From positions 78,281,918 through 78,345,917 of the forward strand of contig OZ038382.1 of the NCBI GenBank assembly GCA_964036045.1: a stretch of DNA of 64,000 nt, in the 5' to 3' direction. The translations under genes and the position numbers were made by a program. Every line of letters begins with the position of its first letter. Position 1 is the first letter of the stretch. Below, piece by piece: positions 1 to 11,700 of the stretch. Under the pieces are notes generated by a model. It searched no databases and was not told the DNA's origin. It saw only the letters and a list, made by a program, of their open reading frames with translations. This stretch comes from Eutreptiella sp. 'Long Island Sound 2002' (Eukaryota > Euglenozoa > Euglenophyceae > Eutreptiales > Eutreptiaceae).

Positions 1-1599
1 CATGCGTTGGTGTGGCGGTGCATGTGTTGGTGTGGTGGTGCATGTGTTGGTGTGGTGGTGCATGTGTTGGTGTGGCGGTGCATGTGTTGGTGTGGTGGTG
101 CATGTGTTGGTATGGCGGTGCATGTTTGTTGGTGTGGTGGTGCATGCGTCGGTGTGGTGGTGCATGTGTTGGTGTGGTGGTGCATGTGTTGGTGTGGCGG
201 TGCAAGTATTGGTGTGGCGGTTCATGTGTTGGTGTGGTGGTGCATCTGTTGGTGTGGCGGTGCATGTGTTGGTGTGGTGGTGCATGTGTTGGTGTGGTGG
301 TGCATGTGTTGGTGTGGTGGTGCATCTGTTGGTGTGGTGGTGCATGTGTTGGTGTGGTGGTGCATGTGTTGGTGTGGTGGTGCATGTGTTGGTGTGGTGG
401 TGCATGTGTTGGTGTGGCGGTGCATGTATTGGTGTGGCGGTGCATGTGTTGGTGTGGCGGTGCATGTGTTGGTGTGGCGGTGCATGCGTTGGTGTGGTGG
501 TACATTTGTTGGTGTGGTGGGGCATGCGTTGGTGTGGCAGTGCATGTGTTGGTGTGGTGGTGCATGTGTTGGTGTGGCGGTGCATGTGTTGGTGTGGCGG
601 TGCATGTGTTGGTGTGGCGGTGCATGCGTTGGTGTGGTGGTACATTTGTTGGTGTGGTGGTGCATGTGTTGGCCTGGCGGTGCATGTGTTGGTGTGGTGG
701 TGCATGTGTTGGTGTGGCGGTGCATGTGTTGGTGTGGCGGTGCATGTGTTGGTGTGGTGGTGCATGTGTTGGTATGGCGGTGCATGTTTGTTGGTGTGGT
801 GGTGCATGCGTCGGTGTGGTGGTGCATGTGTTGGTGTGGTGGTGCATGTGTTGGTTTGGCGGTGCAAGTATTGGTGTGGCGGTTCATGTGTTGGTGTGGT
901 GGTGCATCTGTTGGTGTGGCGGTGCATGTGTTGGTGTGGTGGTGCATGTGTTGGTGTGGTGGTGCATGTGTTGGTGTGGTGGTGTATGTGTTGGTGTGGT
1001 GGTGCATGTGATGGTGGGGCGGTGCATGTGTCGGTGTGGCGGTGCATGTGTTGGTGTGGTGGTGCATGTGTTGGTGTGGCAGTGCATGTATTGGTGTGGC
1101 GGTGCATGTGTTGGTGTGGTGGTGCATCTGATGGTGTGGTGGTGCATGTGTTGGTGTGGTGGTGCATGTGTTGGTTTGGTGGTGCATGTGTTGGTGTGGC
1201 GGTGCATGTGTTGGTGTGGTGGTGCATGTGTTGGTGTGGTGGTGCATGTTTTGGTGTGGCGGTGCATGTGTTGGTGTGGCGGTGCATGTGTTGGTGTGGT
1301 GGTGCATGTGTTGGTGTGGCGGTGCATGTGTTGGTGTGGCGGTGCATGTGTTGGTGTGGCGGTGCATGTGTTGATGTGGCGGTGCATGTGTTGGTGTGGT
1401 GGTGCATGTGTTGGTGTGGTGGTGCATGTGTTGGTGTGGTGGTGCATGTGTTGGTGTGGTGGTGCATGTGTTGGTGTGGTGGTGCATGTGTTGGTGTGGT
1501 GGTGCATGTGTTGGTGTGGTGGTGCATGTGTTGGTGTGGTGGTGCATGTGTTGGTCTGGTGGTACATGTGTTGGTGTGGTGGTGAATGTGTTGGTGTGG

Positions 1600-4500
1600 T
1601 GGTGCATGTGTTGGTGTGGTGGTGCATGCGTTGGTGTGGCGGTGCATGTGTTGGTGTGGCGGTGCATGTGTTGGTGTGGCGGTGCATGTGTTGGTGTGGC
1701 GGTGCATCTGTTGGTGTGGTGGTGCATGTGTTGGTGTGGCGGTGCATGTGTTGGTGTGGTGGTGCATGTGTTGATGTGGCGGTGCATGTGTTGGTGTGGC
1801 GGTGCATGTGCTGGTGTGGCGGTGCATGTGTTGGTGTGGTGGTGCATGCGTTGGTGTGGTGGTGCATTTGTTGGTGTGGTGGGGCATGCGTTGGTGTGGC
1901 AGTGCATGTGTTGGTGTGGTGGTGCGTGTGTTGGTATGGCGGTGCATGTTTGTTGGTGCGGTGGTGCATGCGTCGGTGTGGTGGTGCATGTGTTGGTGTG
2001 GTGGTGCATGTGTTGGTGTGGCGGTGCATGTATTGGTGTGGCGGTGCATGTGTTGGTGTGGTGGTGCATCTGATGGTGTGGTGGTGCATGTGTTGGTGTG
2101 GTGGTGCATGTGTTGGTGTGGTGGTGCATGTGTTGGTGTGGTGGTGCATGTGTTGGTGTGGCGGTGCATGTGTTGGTGTGGCGGTGCATGTGTTGGTGTG
2201 GTGGTGCATGTGTTGGTGTGGCGGTGCATGTGTTGGTGTGGCGGTGCATCTGTTGGTGTGGCGGTGCATGTGTTGGTGTGGCGGTGCATGTGTTGGTGTG
2301 GCGGTTCATGTGTTGGTGTGGTGGTGCATGTGTTGGTGTGGTGGTGCATGTGTTGGGGTGGTGGTGCATGTGTTGGTGTGGTGGTGCATGTGTTGGTGTG
2401 GTGGTGCATGTGTTGGTGTGGTGGTGAATGTGTTGGTGTGGTGGTGCATGTGTTGGTGTGGTGGTGTAGGTGTTGGTGTGGTGGTGCATGTGTTGGTGTG
2501 GCGGTGCATGTGTTGGTGTGGCGGTGCATGTGTTGGTGTGGCGGTGCATCTGTTGGTGTGGTGGTGCATGTGTTGGTGTGGCGGTGCATGTGTTGGTGTG
2601 GTGGTGCATGTGTTGATGTGGCGGTGCATGTGTTGGTGTGGCGGTGCATGTGTTGGTGTGGCGGTGCATCTGTTGGTGTGGTGGTGCATGTGTTGGTGTG
2701 GTGGTGCATGTGTTGGTGTGGTGGTGCGTGTGTTGGTGTGGTGGTGTATGTGTTGGTGTGGTGGTGCATGTGTTGGTGTGGCGGTGCATGTGTTGGTGTG
2801 GCGGTGCATGTGTTGGTGTGGCGGTGCATGTGTTGGTGTGGTGGTACATTTGTTGGTGTGGTGGGGCATGCGTTGGTGTGGCAGTGCATGTGTTGGTGTG
2901 GTGGTGCATGTGTTGGTGTGGCGGTGCATGTGTTGGTGTGGCGGTGCATGTGTTGGTGTGGCGGTGCATGCGTTGGTGTGGTGGTACATTTGTTGGTGTG
3001 GTGGGGCATGCGTTGGTCTGGCGGTGCATGTGTTGGTGTGGTGGTGCATGTGTTGGTGTGGCGGTGCATGTGTTGGTGTGGCGGTGCATGTGTTGGTGTG
3101 GTGGTGCATGTGTTGGTATGGCGGTGCATGTTTGTTGGTGTGGTGGTGCATGCATCGGTGTCGTGGTGCATGTGTTGGTGTGGTGGTGCATCTGTTGGTG
3201 TGGCGGTGCATGTGTTGGTGTGGTGGTGCATGTGTTGGTGTGGTGGTGCATGTGTTGGTGTGGTGGTGCATGTGATGGTGTGGCGGTGCATGTGTCGGTG
3301 TGGCGGTGCATGTGTTGGTGTGGTGGTGCATGTGTTGGTGTGGCGGTGCATGTGTTGGTGTGGCGGTGCATGTGTTGGTGTGGCGGTGCATGTGTTGGTG
3401 TGGTGGTGCATGTGTTGGTGTGGTGGTGCATGCGTTGGTGTGGCGGTGCATGTGTTGGTGTGGCGGTGCATGTGTTGGTGTGGCGGTGCATGTGTTGGTG
3501 TGGCGGTGCATCTGTTGGTGTGGTGGTGCATGTGTTGGTGTGGCGGTGCATGTGTTGGTGTGGTGGTGCATGTGTTGATGTGGCGGTGCATGTGTTGGTG
3601 TGGCGGTGCATGTGCTGGTGTGGCGGTGCATGTGTTGGTGTGGTGGTGCATGCGTTGGTGTGGTGGTGCATTTGTTGGTGTGGTGGGGCATGCGTTGGTG
3701 TGGCAGTGCATGTGTTGGTGTGGTGGTGCGTGTGTTGGTATGGCGGTGCATGTTTGTTGGTGCGGTGGTGCATGCGTCGGTGTGGTGGTGCATGTGTTGG
3801 TGTGGTGGTGCATGTGTTGGTGTGGCGGTGCATGTATTGGTGTGGCGGTGCATGTGTTGGTGTGGTGGTGCATCTGATGGTGTGGTGGTGCATGTGTTGG
3901 TGTGGTGGTGCATGTGTTGGTGTGGTGGTGCATGTCTTGGTGTGGTGGTGCATGTGTTGGTGTGGCGGTGCATGTGTTGGTGTGGCGGTGCATGTGTTGG
4001 TGTGGTGGTGCATGTGTTGGTGTGGCGGTGCATGTGTTGGTGTGGCGGTGCATGTGTTGGTGTGGCGGTGCATGTGTTGGTGTGGCGGTGCATGTGTTGG
4101 TGTGGCGGTTCATGTGTTGGTGTGGTGGTGCATGTGTTGGTGTGGTGGTGCATGTGTTGGGGTGGTGGTGCATGTGTTGGTGTGGTGGTGCATGTGTTGG
4201 TGTGGTGGTGCATGTGTTGGTGTGGTGGTGAATGTGTTGGTGTGGTGGTGCATGTGTTGGTGTGGTGGTGTAGGTGTTGGTGTGGTGGTGCATGTGTTGG
4301 TGTGGCGGTGCATGTGTTGGTGTGGCGGTGCATGTGTTGGTGTGGCGGTGCATCTGTTGGTGTGGTGGTGCATGTGTTGGTGTGGCGGTGCATGTGTTGG
4401 TGTGGTGGTGCATGTGTTGATGTGGCGGTGCATGTGTTGGTGTGGCGGTGCATGTGTTGGTGTGGCGGTGCATCTGTTGGTGTGGTGGTGCATGTGTTGG

Positions 4501-5044
4501 TGTGGTGGTGCATGTGTTGGTGTGGTGGTGCGTGTGTTGGTGTGGTGGTGTATGTGTTGGTGTGGTGGTGCATGTGTTGGTGTGGCGGTGCATGTGTTGG
4601 TGTGGCGGTGCATGTGTTGGTGTGGCGGTGCATGTGTTGGTGTGGTGGTACATTTGTTGGTGTGGTGGGGCATGCGTTGGTGTGGCAGTGCATGTGTTGG
4701 TGTGGTGGTGCATGTGTTGGTGTGGCGGTGCATGTGTTGGTGTGGCGGTGCATGTGTTGGTGTGGCGGTGCATGCGTTGGTGTGGTGGTACATTTGTTGG
4801 TGTGGTGGGGCATGCGTTGGTCTGGCGGTGCATGTGTTGGTGTGGTGGTGCATGTGTTGGTGTGGCGGTGCATGTGTTGGTGTGGCGGTGCATGTGTTGG
4901 TGTGGTGGTGCATGTGTTGGTATGGCGGTGCATGTTTGTTGGTGTGGTGGTGCATGCATCGGTGTCGTGGTGCATGTGTTGGTGTGGTGGTGCATCTGTT
5001 GGTGTGGCGGTGCATGTGTTGGTGTGGTGGTGCATGTGTTGGTG
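1600..5044 (+). repeat. Higher-order repeat, about 1.80-kb period (two copies)
   Basis: The order of variant units at about 1600-3240 recurs 1,804 bp downstream at about 3404-5044. Diagnostic variants such as gatgtgg, gcatctg, gaatgtg, gtaggtg and the 22-bp unit reappear in the same order. The period equals 88 units of 20 bp plus two 22-bp units. Past about 3240 the copies slip by one unit (offset 1,824). Edges are read by eye and approximate. Confidence 0.8.
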
Positions 5045-5490
5045 TGGTGGTGCATGTGTTGGTGTGGTGGTGTATGTGTTGGTGTGGTGGTGCATGTGAT
5101 GGTGTGGCGGTGCATGTGTCGGTGTGGCGGTGCATTTGTTGGTGTGGTGGTGCATGTGTTGGTGTGGCGGTGCATGTGTTGGTGTGGCGGTGCATGTGTT
5201 GGTGTGGCGGTGTATGTGTTGGTGTGGTGGTGCATGTGTTGGTGTGGTGGTGCATGTGTTGGTGTGGTGGTGCATGTGTTGGTGTGGCGGTGCATGTGTT
5301 GGTGTGGCGGTGCATGTGTTGGTGTGGCGGTGCATGTGTTGGTGTGGTGGTGCATGTGTTGGTGTGGTGGTGCATGTGTTGGTGTGGTGGTGCATGTGTT
5401 GGTGCGGTGGTGCATGTGTTGGTGTGGTGGTGCATGTGTTGGTGTGGTGGTGCATGTGTTGGTGTGGCGGTGCATGTGTTGGTGTGGTGG

Positions 5491-7580
5491 TGCATTTGTT
5501 GGTGTGGTGGTGCATGTGTTGGTGTGGCGGTGTATGTGTTGGTATGGCGGTGCATTTGTTGGTGTGGTGGCGCATGTGTTGGTGTGGCGGTGCATGTGTT
5601 GGCGTAGCGTTGCATGTGTTGGTGTGGTGGTGCATGTGTTGGTGTGGCGGTGCATGTGTTGGTGTGGCGGTGCATGTGTTGGTGTGGCGGTGCATGTATT
5701 GGTGTGGTGGTGCATGTGTTGGTGTGGCGGTGCATGTGTTGGTGTGGTGGTGCATGTGTTGGTGTGGTGGTGCATGTGTTGGTGTGGTGGTGCATGTGTT
5801 GGTGTGGCGGTGCATGTGTTGGTGTGGTGGTGCATGTGTTGGTGTGGCGGTGCATGTGTTGGTGTGGTGGTGCATGTGTTGGTGTGGCGGTGCATGTGTT
5901 GGTGTGGTGGTGCATGTGTTGGTGTGGTGGTGCATGTGTGGGCGTGGTGGGGCATGTGTTGGTGTGGCGGTGCATGTGCTGGTGTGGTGGTGCATGTGTT
6001 GGTGTGGTGGTGCACGTGTTGGTGTGGTGGTGCATGTGTTGGTGTGGCGGTGCATGTATTGGTGTGGCGGTGCATGTGTTGGTGTGGTGGTGCATCTGAT
6101 GGTGTGGTGGTGCATGTGTTGGTGTGGTGGTGCATGTGTTGGTGTGGTGGTGCATGTGTTGGTGTGGTGGTGCATGTGTTGGTGTGGTGGTGCATGTGTT
6201 GGTGTGGTGGTGCATGTGTTGGTGTGGCGGTGCATGTGTTGGTGTGGCGGTGCATGTGTTGGTGTGGTGGTGCATGTGTTGGTGTGGCGGTGCATGTCTT
6301 GGTGTGGCGGTGCATGTGTTGGTGTGGCGGTGCATGTGTTGGTGTGGTGGCGCATGTGTTGGTGTGGCGGTTCATGTGTTGGTGTGGTGGTGCATGTGTT
6401 GGTGTGGTGGTGCATGTGTTGGTGTGGCGGTGCATGTGTTGGTGTGGCGGTGCATGTGTTGGTGTGGCGGTGCATGTGTTGGTGTGGTGGTGCATGTGTT
6501 GGTGTGGTGGTGCATGTGTTGGTGTGGTGGTGCATGTGTTGGTGCGGTGGTGCATGTGTTGGTGTGGCGGTGCATGTGTTGGTGTGGCGGTGCATGTGTT
6601 GCTGTGGCGGTGCATCTGGTGGTGTGGCGGTGCATGTGTTGGTGTGGCGGTGCATTTGTTGGTGTGGTGGTGCATGTGTTGGTGTGGCGGTGTATGTGTT
6701 GGTATGGCGGTGCATTTGTTGGTGTGGTGGCGCATGTGTTGGTGTGGCGGTGCATGTGTTGGCGTAGCGTTGCATGTGTTGGTGTGGTGGTGCATGTGTT
6801 GGTGTGGCGGTGCATGTGTTGGTGTGGCGGTGCATGTGTTGGTGTGGCGGTGCATGTATTGGTGTGGTGGTGCATGTGTTGGTGTGGCGGTGCATGTGTT
6901 GGTGTGGTGGTGCATGTGTTGGTGTGGTGGTGCATGTGTTGGTGTGGTGGTGCATGTGTTGGTGTGGCGGTGCATGTGTTGGTGTGGTGGTGCATGTGTT
7001 GGTGTGGCGGTGCATGTGTTGGTGTGGTGGTGCATGTGTTGGTGTGGCGGTGCATGTGTTGGTGTGGTGGTGCATGTGTTGGTGTGGTGGTGCATGTGTG
7101 GGCGTGGTGGGGCATGTGTTGGTGTGGCGGTGCATGTGCTGGTGTGGTGGTGCATGTGTTGGTGTGGTGGTGCACGTGTTGGTGTGGTGGTGCATGTGTT
7201 GGTGTGGCGGTGCATGTATTGGTGTGGCGGTGCATGTGTTGGTGTGGTGGTGCATCTGATGGTGTGGTGGTGCATGTGTTGGTGTGGTGGTGCATGTGTT
7301 GGTGTGGTGGTGCATGTGTTGGTGTGGTGGTGCATGTGTTGGTGTGGTGGTGCATGTGTTGGTGTGGTGGTGCATGTGTTGGTGTGGCGGTGCATGTGTT
7401 GGTGTGGCGGTGCATGTGTTGGTGTGGTGGTGCATGTGTTGGTGTGGCGGTGCATGTCTTGGTGTGGCGGTGCATGTGTTGGTGTGGCGGTGCATGTGTT
7501 GGTGTGGTGGCGCATGTGTTGGTGTGGCGGTTCATGTGTTGGTGTGGTGGTGCATGTGTTGGTGTGGTGGTGCATGTGTT
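5491..7580 (+). repeat. Higher-order repeat, 1,160-bp period (two copies)
   Basis: The segment from gcatttgttgg at 5491 to about 6420 recurs exactly 58 units later at 6651-7580. It includes the rare variants gtgttggcgtagcgttgcatg, gtgtgggcgtgg and gcacgtg in the same order. A third copy lies about 2,844 bp further on, from about 9495. The copies diverge after about 6420 and 7580. Confidence 0.8.
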
Positions 7581-10500
7581 GGTGTGGTGGTGCATGTGTT
7601 GGTGTGGTGGTGCATGTGTTGGTCTGGTGGTGCATGTGTTGGTGTGGTGGTGAATGTGTTGGTGTGGTGGTGCATGTGTTGGTGTGGTGGTGTAGGTGTT
7701 GGTGTGGTGGTGCATGTGTTGGTGTGGCGGTGCATGTGTTGGTGTGGCGGTGCATGTGTTGCTGTGGCGGTGCATCTGGTGGTGTGGTGGTGCATGTGTT
7801 GGTGTGGCGGTGCATGTGTTGGTGTGGTGGTGCATGTGTTGATGTGGCGGTGCATGTGTTGGTCTGGCGGTGCATGTCTTGGTGTGGCGGTGCATCTGTT
7901 GGTGTGGTGGTGCATGTGTTGGTGTGGTGGTGCATGTCTTCGTGTGGTGGTGCGTGTGTTGGTTTGGTGGTGTATGTGTTGGTGTGGTGGTGCATGTGTT
8001 GGTGTGGAGGTGCATGTGTTGGTGTGGCGGTGCATGTGTTGGTGTGGCGGTGCATGTGTTGGTGTGGTGGTGCATGTGTTGGTGTGGCGGTGCATGTCTT
8101 GGTGTGGCGGTGCATGTGTTGGTGTGGCGGTGCATGTGTTGGTGTGGTGGCGCATGTGTTGGTGTGGCGGTTCATGTGTTGGTGTGGTGGTGCATGTGTT
8201 GGTGTGGTGGTGCATGTGTTGGTGTGGTGGTGCATGTGTTGGTGTGGTGGTGCATGTGTTGGTCTGGTGGTGCATGTGTTGGTGTGGTGGTGAATGTGTT
8301 GGTGTGGTGGTGCATGTGTTGGTGTGGTGGTGTAGGTGTTGGTGTGGTGGTGCATGTGTTGGTGTGGCGGTGCATGTGTTGGTGTGGCGGTGCATGTGTT
8401 GCTGTGGCGGTGCATCTGGTGGTGTGGTGGTGCATGTGTTGGTGTGGCGGTGCATGTGTTGGTGTGGTGGTGCATGTGTTGATGTGGCGGTGCATGTGTT
8501 GGTCTGGCGGTGCATGTCTTGGTGTGGCGGTGCATCTGTTGGTGTGGTGGTGCATGTGTTGGTGTGGTGGTGCATGTCTTCGTGTGGTGGTGCGTGTGTT
8601 GGTTTGGTGGTGTATGTGTTGGTGTGGTGGTGCATGTGTTGGTGTGGAGGTGCATGTGTTGGTGTGGCGGTGCATGTGTTGGTGTAGCGGTGCATGCGTT
8701 GGTGTGGTGGTACATTTGTTGGTGTGGTGGGGCATGCGTTGGTGTGGCAGTGCATGTGTTGGTGTGGTGGTGCATGTGTTGGTATGGCGGTGCATGTTTG
8801 TTGGTGTGGTGGTGCATGCGTCGGCGTGGTGGTGCATGTGTTGGTGTGGTGGTGCATGTGTTGGTGTGGCGCTGCATGTGTTGGTGTGGCGGTTCATGTG
8901 TTGGTGTGGTGGTGCATGTGTTGGCGTGGTGGGGCATGTGTTGGTGTGGTGGTGCATGTGTTGGTGTGGTGGTGCATGCGTTGGTGTGGTGGTGCATTTG
9001 TTGGTGTGGTGGGGCATGCGTTGGTGTGGCAGTGCATGTGTTGGTGTGGTGGTGCATGTGTTGGTATGGCGGTGCATGTTTGTTGGTGTGGTGGTGCATG
9101 CGTCGGTGTGGTAGTGCATGTGTTGGTGTGGTGGTGCATGTGTTGGTGTGGCGGTGCATGTATTGGTGTGGCGGTGCATGTGTTGGTGTGGCGGTGCATG
9201 TGTTGGTGTTGTGGCGCATGTGTTGGTGTGGCGGTTCATGTGTTGGTGTGGTGGTGCATGTGTTGGTGTGGTGGTGCATGTGTTGGTGTGGCGGTGCATG
9301 TGTTGGTGTGGCGGTGCATGTGTTGGTGTGGCGGTGCATGTGTTGGTGTGGTGGTGCATGTGTTGGTGTGGTGGTGCATGTGTTGGTGTGGTGGTGCATG
9401 TGTTGGTGTGGCGGTGCATGTGTTGGTGTGGCGGTGCATGTGTTGCTGTGGCGGTGCATCTGGTGGTGTGGCGGTGCATGTGTTGGTGTGGCGGTGCATT
9501 TGTTGGTGTGGTGGTGCATGTGTTGGTGTGGCGGTGTATGTGTTGGTATGGCGGTGCATTTGTTGGTGTGGTGGCGCATGTGTTGGTGTGGCGGTGCATG
9601 TGTTGGCGTAGCGTTGCATGTGTTGGTGTGGTGGTGCATGTGTTGGTGTGGCGGTGCATGTGTTGGTGTGGCGGTGCATGTGTTGGTGTGGCGGTGCATG
9701 TATTGGTGTGGTGGTGCATGTGTTGGTGTGGCGGTGCATGTGTTGGTGTGGTGGTGCATGTGTTGGTGTGGTGGTGCATGTGTTGGTGTGGTGGTGCATG
9801 TGTTGGTGTGGCGGTGCATGTGTTGGTGTGGTGGTGCATGTGTTGGTGTGGCGGTGCATGTGTTGGTGTGGTGGTGCATGTGTTGGTGTGGCGGTGCATG
9901 TGTTGGTGTGGTGGTGCATGTGTTGGTGTGGTGGTGCATGTGTGGGCGTGGTGGGGCATGTGTTGGTGTGGCGGTGCATGTGCTGGTGTGGTGGTGCATG
10001 TGTTGGTGTGGTGGTGCACGTGTTGGTGTGGTGGTGCATGTGTTGGTGTGGCGGTGCATGTATTGGTGTGGCGGTGCATGTGTTGGTGTGGTGGTGCATC
10101 TGATGGTGTGGTGGTGCATGTGTTGGTGTGGTGGTGCATGTGTTGGTGTGGTGGTGCATGTGTTGGTGTGGTGATGCATGTGTTGGTGTGGTGGTGCATG
10201 TGTTGGTGTGGTGGTGCATGTGTTGGTGTGGCGGTGCATGTGTTGGTGTGGCGGTGCATGTGTTGGTGTGGTGGTGCATGTGTTGGTGTGGCGGTGCATG
10301 TCTTGGTGTGGCGGTGCATGTGTTGGTGTGGCGGTGCATGTGTTGGTGTGGTGGCGCATGTGTTGGTGTGGCGGTTCATGTGTTGGTGTGGTGGTGCATG
10401 TGTTGGTGTGGTGGTGCATGTGTTGGTGTGGTGGTGCATGTGTTGGTGTGGTGGTGCATGTGTTGGTCTGGTGGTGCATGTGTTGGTGTGGTGGTGAATG

Positions 10501-11700
10501 TGTTGGTGTGGTGGTGCATGTGTTGGTGTGGTGGTGTAGGTGTTGGTGTGGTGGTGCATGTGTTGGTGTGGCGGTGCATGTGTTGGTGTGGCGGTGCATG
10601 TGTTGCTGTGGCGGTGCATCTGGTGGTGTGGTGGTGCATGTGTTGGTGTGGCGGTGCATGTGTTGGTGTGGTGGTGCATGTGTTGATGTGGCGGTGCATG
10701 TGTTGGTCTGGCGGTGCATGTCTTGGTGTGGCGGTGCATCTGTTGGTGTGGTGGTGCATGTGTTGGTGTGGTGGTGCATGTCTTCGTGTGGTGGTGCGTG
10801 TGTTGGTTTGGTGGTGTATCCGTTGGTGTGGTGGTGCATGTGTTGGTGTGGAGGTGCATGTGTTGGTGTGGCGGTGCATGTGTTGGTGTAGCGGTGCATG
10901 CGTTGGTGTGGTGGTACATTTGTTGGTGTGGTGGGGCATGCGTTGGTGTGGCAGTGCATGTGTTGGTGTGGTGGTGCATGTGTTGGTATGGCGGTGCATG
11001 TTTGTTGGTGTGGTGGTGCATGCGTCGGCGTGGTGGTGCATGTGTTGGTGTGGTGGTGCATGTGTTGGTGTGGCGCTGCATGTGTTGGTGTGGCGGTTCA
11101 TGTGTTGGTGTGGTGGTGCATCTGTTGGTGTGGCGGTGCATGTGTTGGTGTGGTGGTGCATGTGTTGGTGTGGTGGTGCATGCGTTGGTGTGGTGGTGCA
11201 TTTGTTGGTGTGGTGGGGCATGCGTTGGTGTGGCAGTGCATGTGTTGGTGTGGTGGTGCATGTGTTGGTATGGCGGTGCATGTTTGTTGGTGTGGTGGTG
11301 CATGCGTCGGTGTGGTAGTGCATGTGTTGGTGTGGTGGTGCATGTGTTGGTGTGGCGGTGCATGTACTGGTGTGGCGGTGCATGTGTTGGTGTGGCGGTG
11401 CATGTGTTGGTGTGGTGGTGCATGTGTTGGTGTGGTGGTGCATGTGTTGGTGTGGTGGTGCATGTGTTGGTGCGGTGGTGCATGTGTTGGTGTGGTGGTG
11501 CATGTGTTGGTGTGGCGGTGCACGTGTTGGTGTGGCGGTGCATCTGTTGGTGTGGTGGTGCATGTGTTGGTGTGGCGGTGTATGTGTTGGTATGGCGGTG
11601 CATTTGTTGGTGTGGTGGCGCATGTGTTGGTGTGGCGGTGCATGTGTTGGCGTAGCGTTGCATGTGTTGGTGTGGTGGTGCATGTGTTGGTGTGGTGGTG
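6651..11700 (+). repeat. Large higher-order repeat, about 2.84-kb period
   Basis: Marker variants at 6651-8857 recur about 2,844 bp later at 9495-11700, for example the gcatttg start (6651 and 9495) and the gcggttcatg to gtaggtg block (7520 and 10370). The period is 142 units of 20 bp plus 4 bp, explained by two 22-bp variant units. The second copy carries a few private substitutions. Boundaries are approximate. Confidence 0.7.
7500..8693 (+). repeat. Higher-order repeat, 640-bp period (two copies)
   Basis: Variants at about 7500-8050 (ggtctggtgg, gaatgtg, gtaggtg, gttgctgtgg, gcatctggtgg, cttcgtgtgg, ggtttggtgg) recur in identical order 640 bp later at about 8140-8690. A related run also lies about 2,844 bp downstream, near 10345-10890. 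This is a local duplication of 32 units nested in a larger repeat. Confidence 0.78.
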
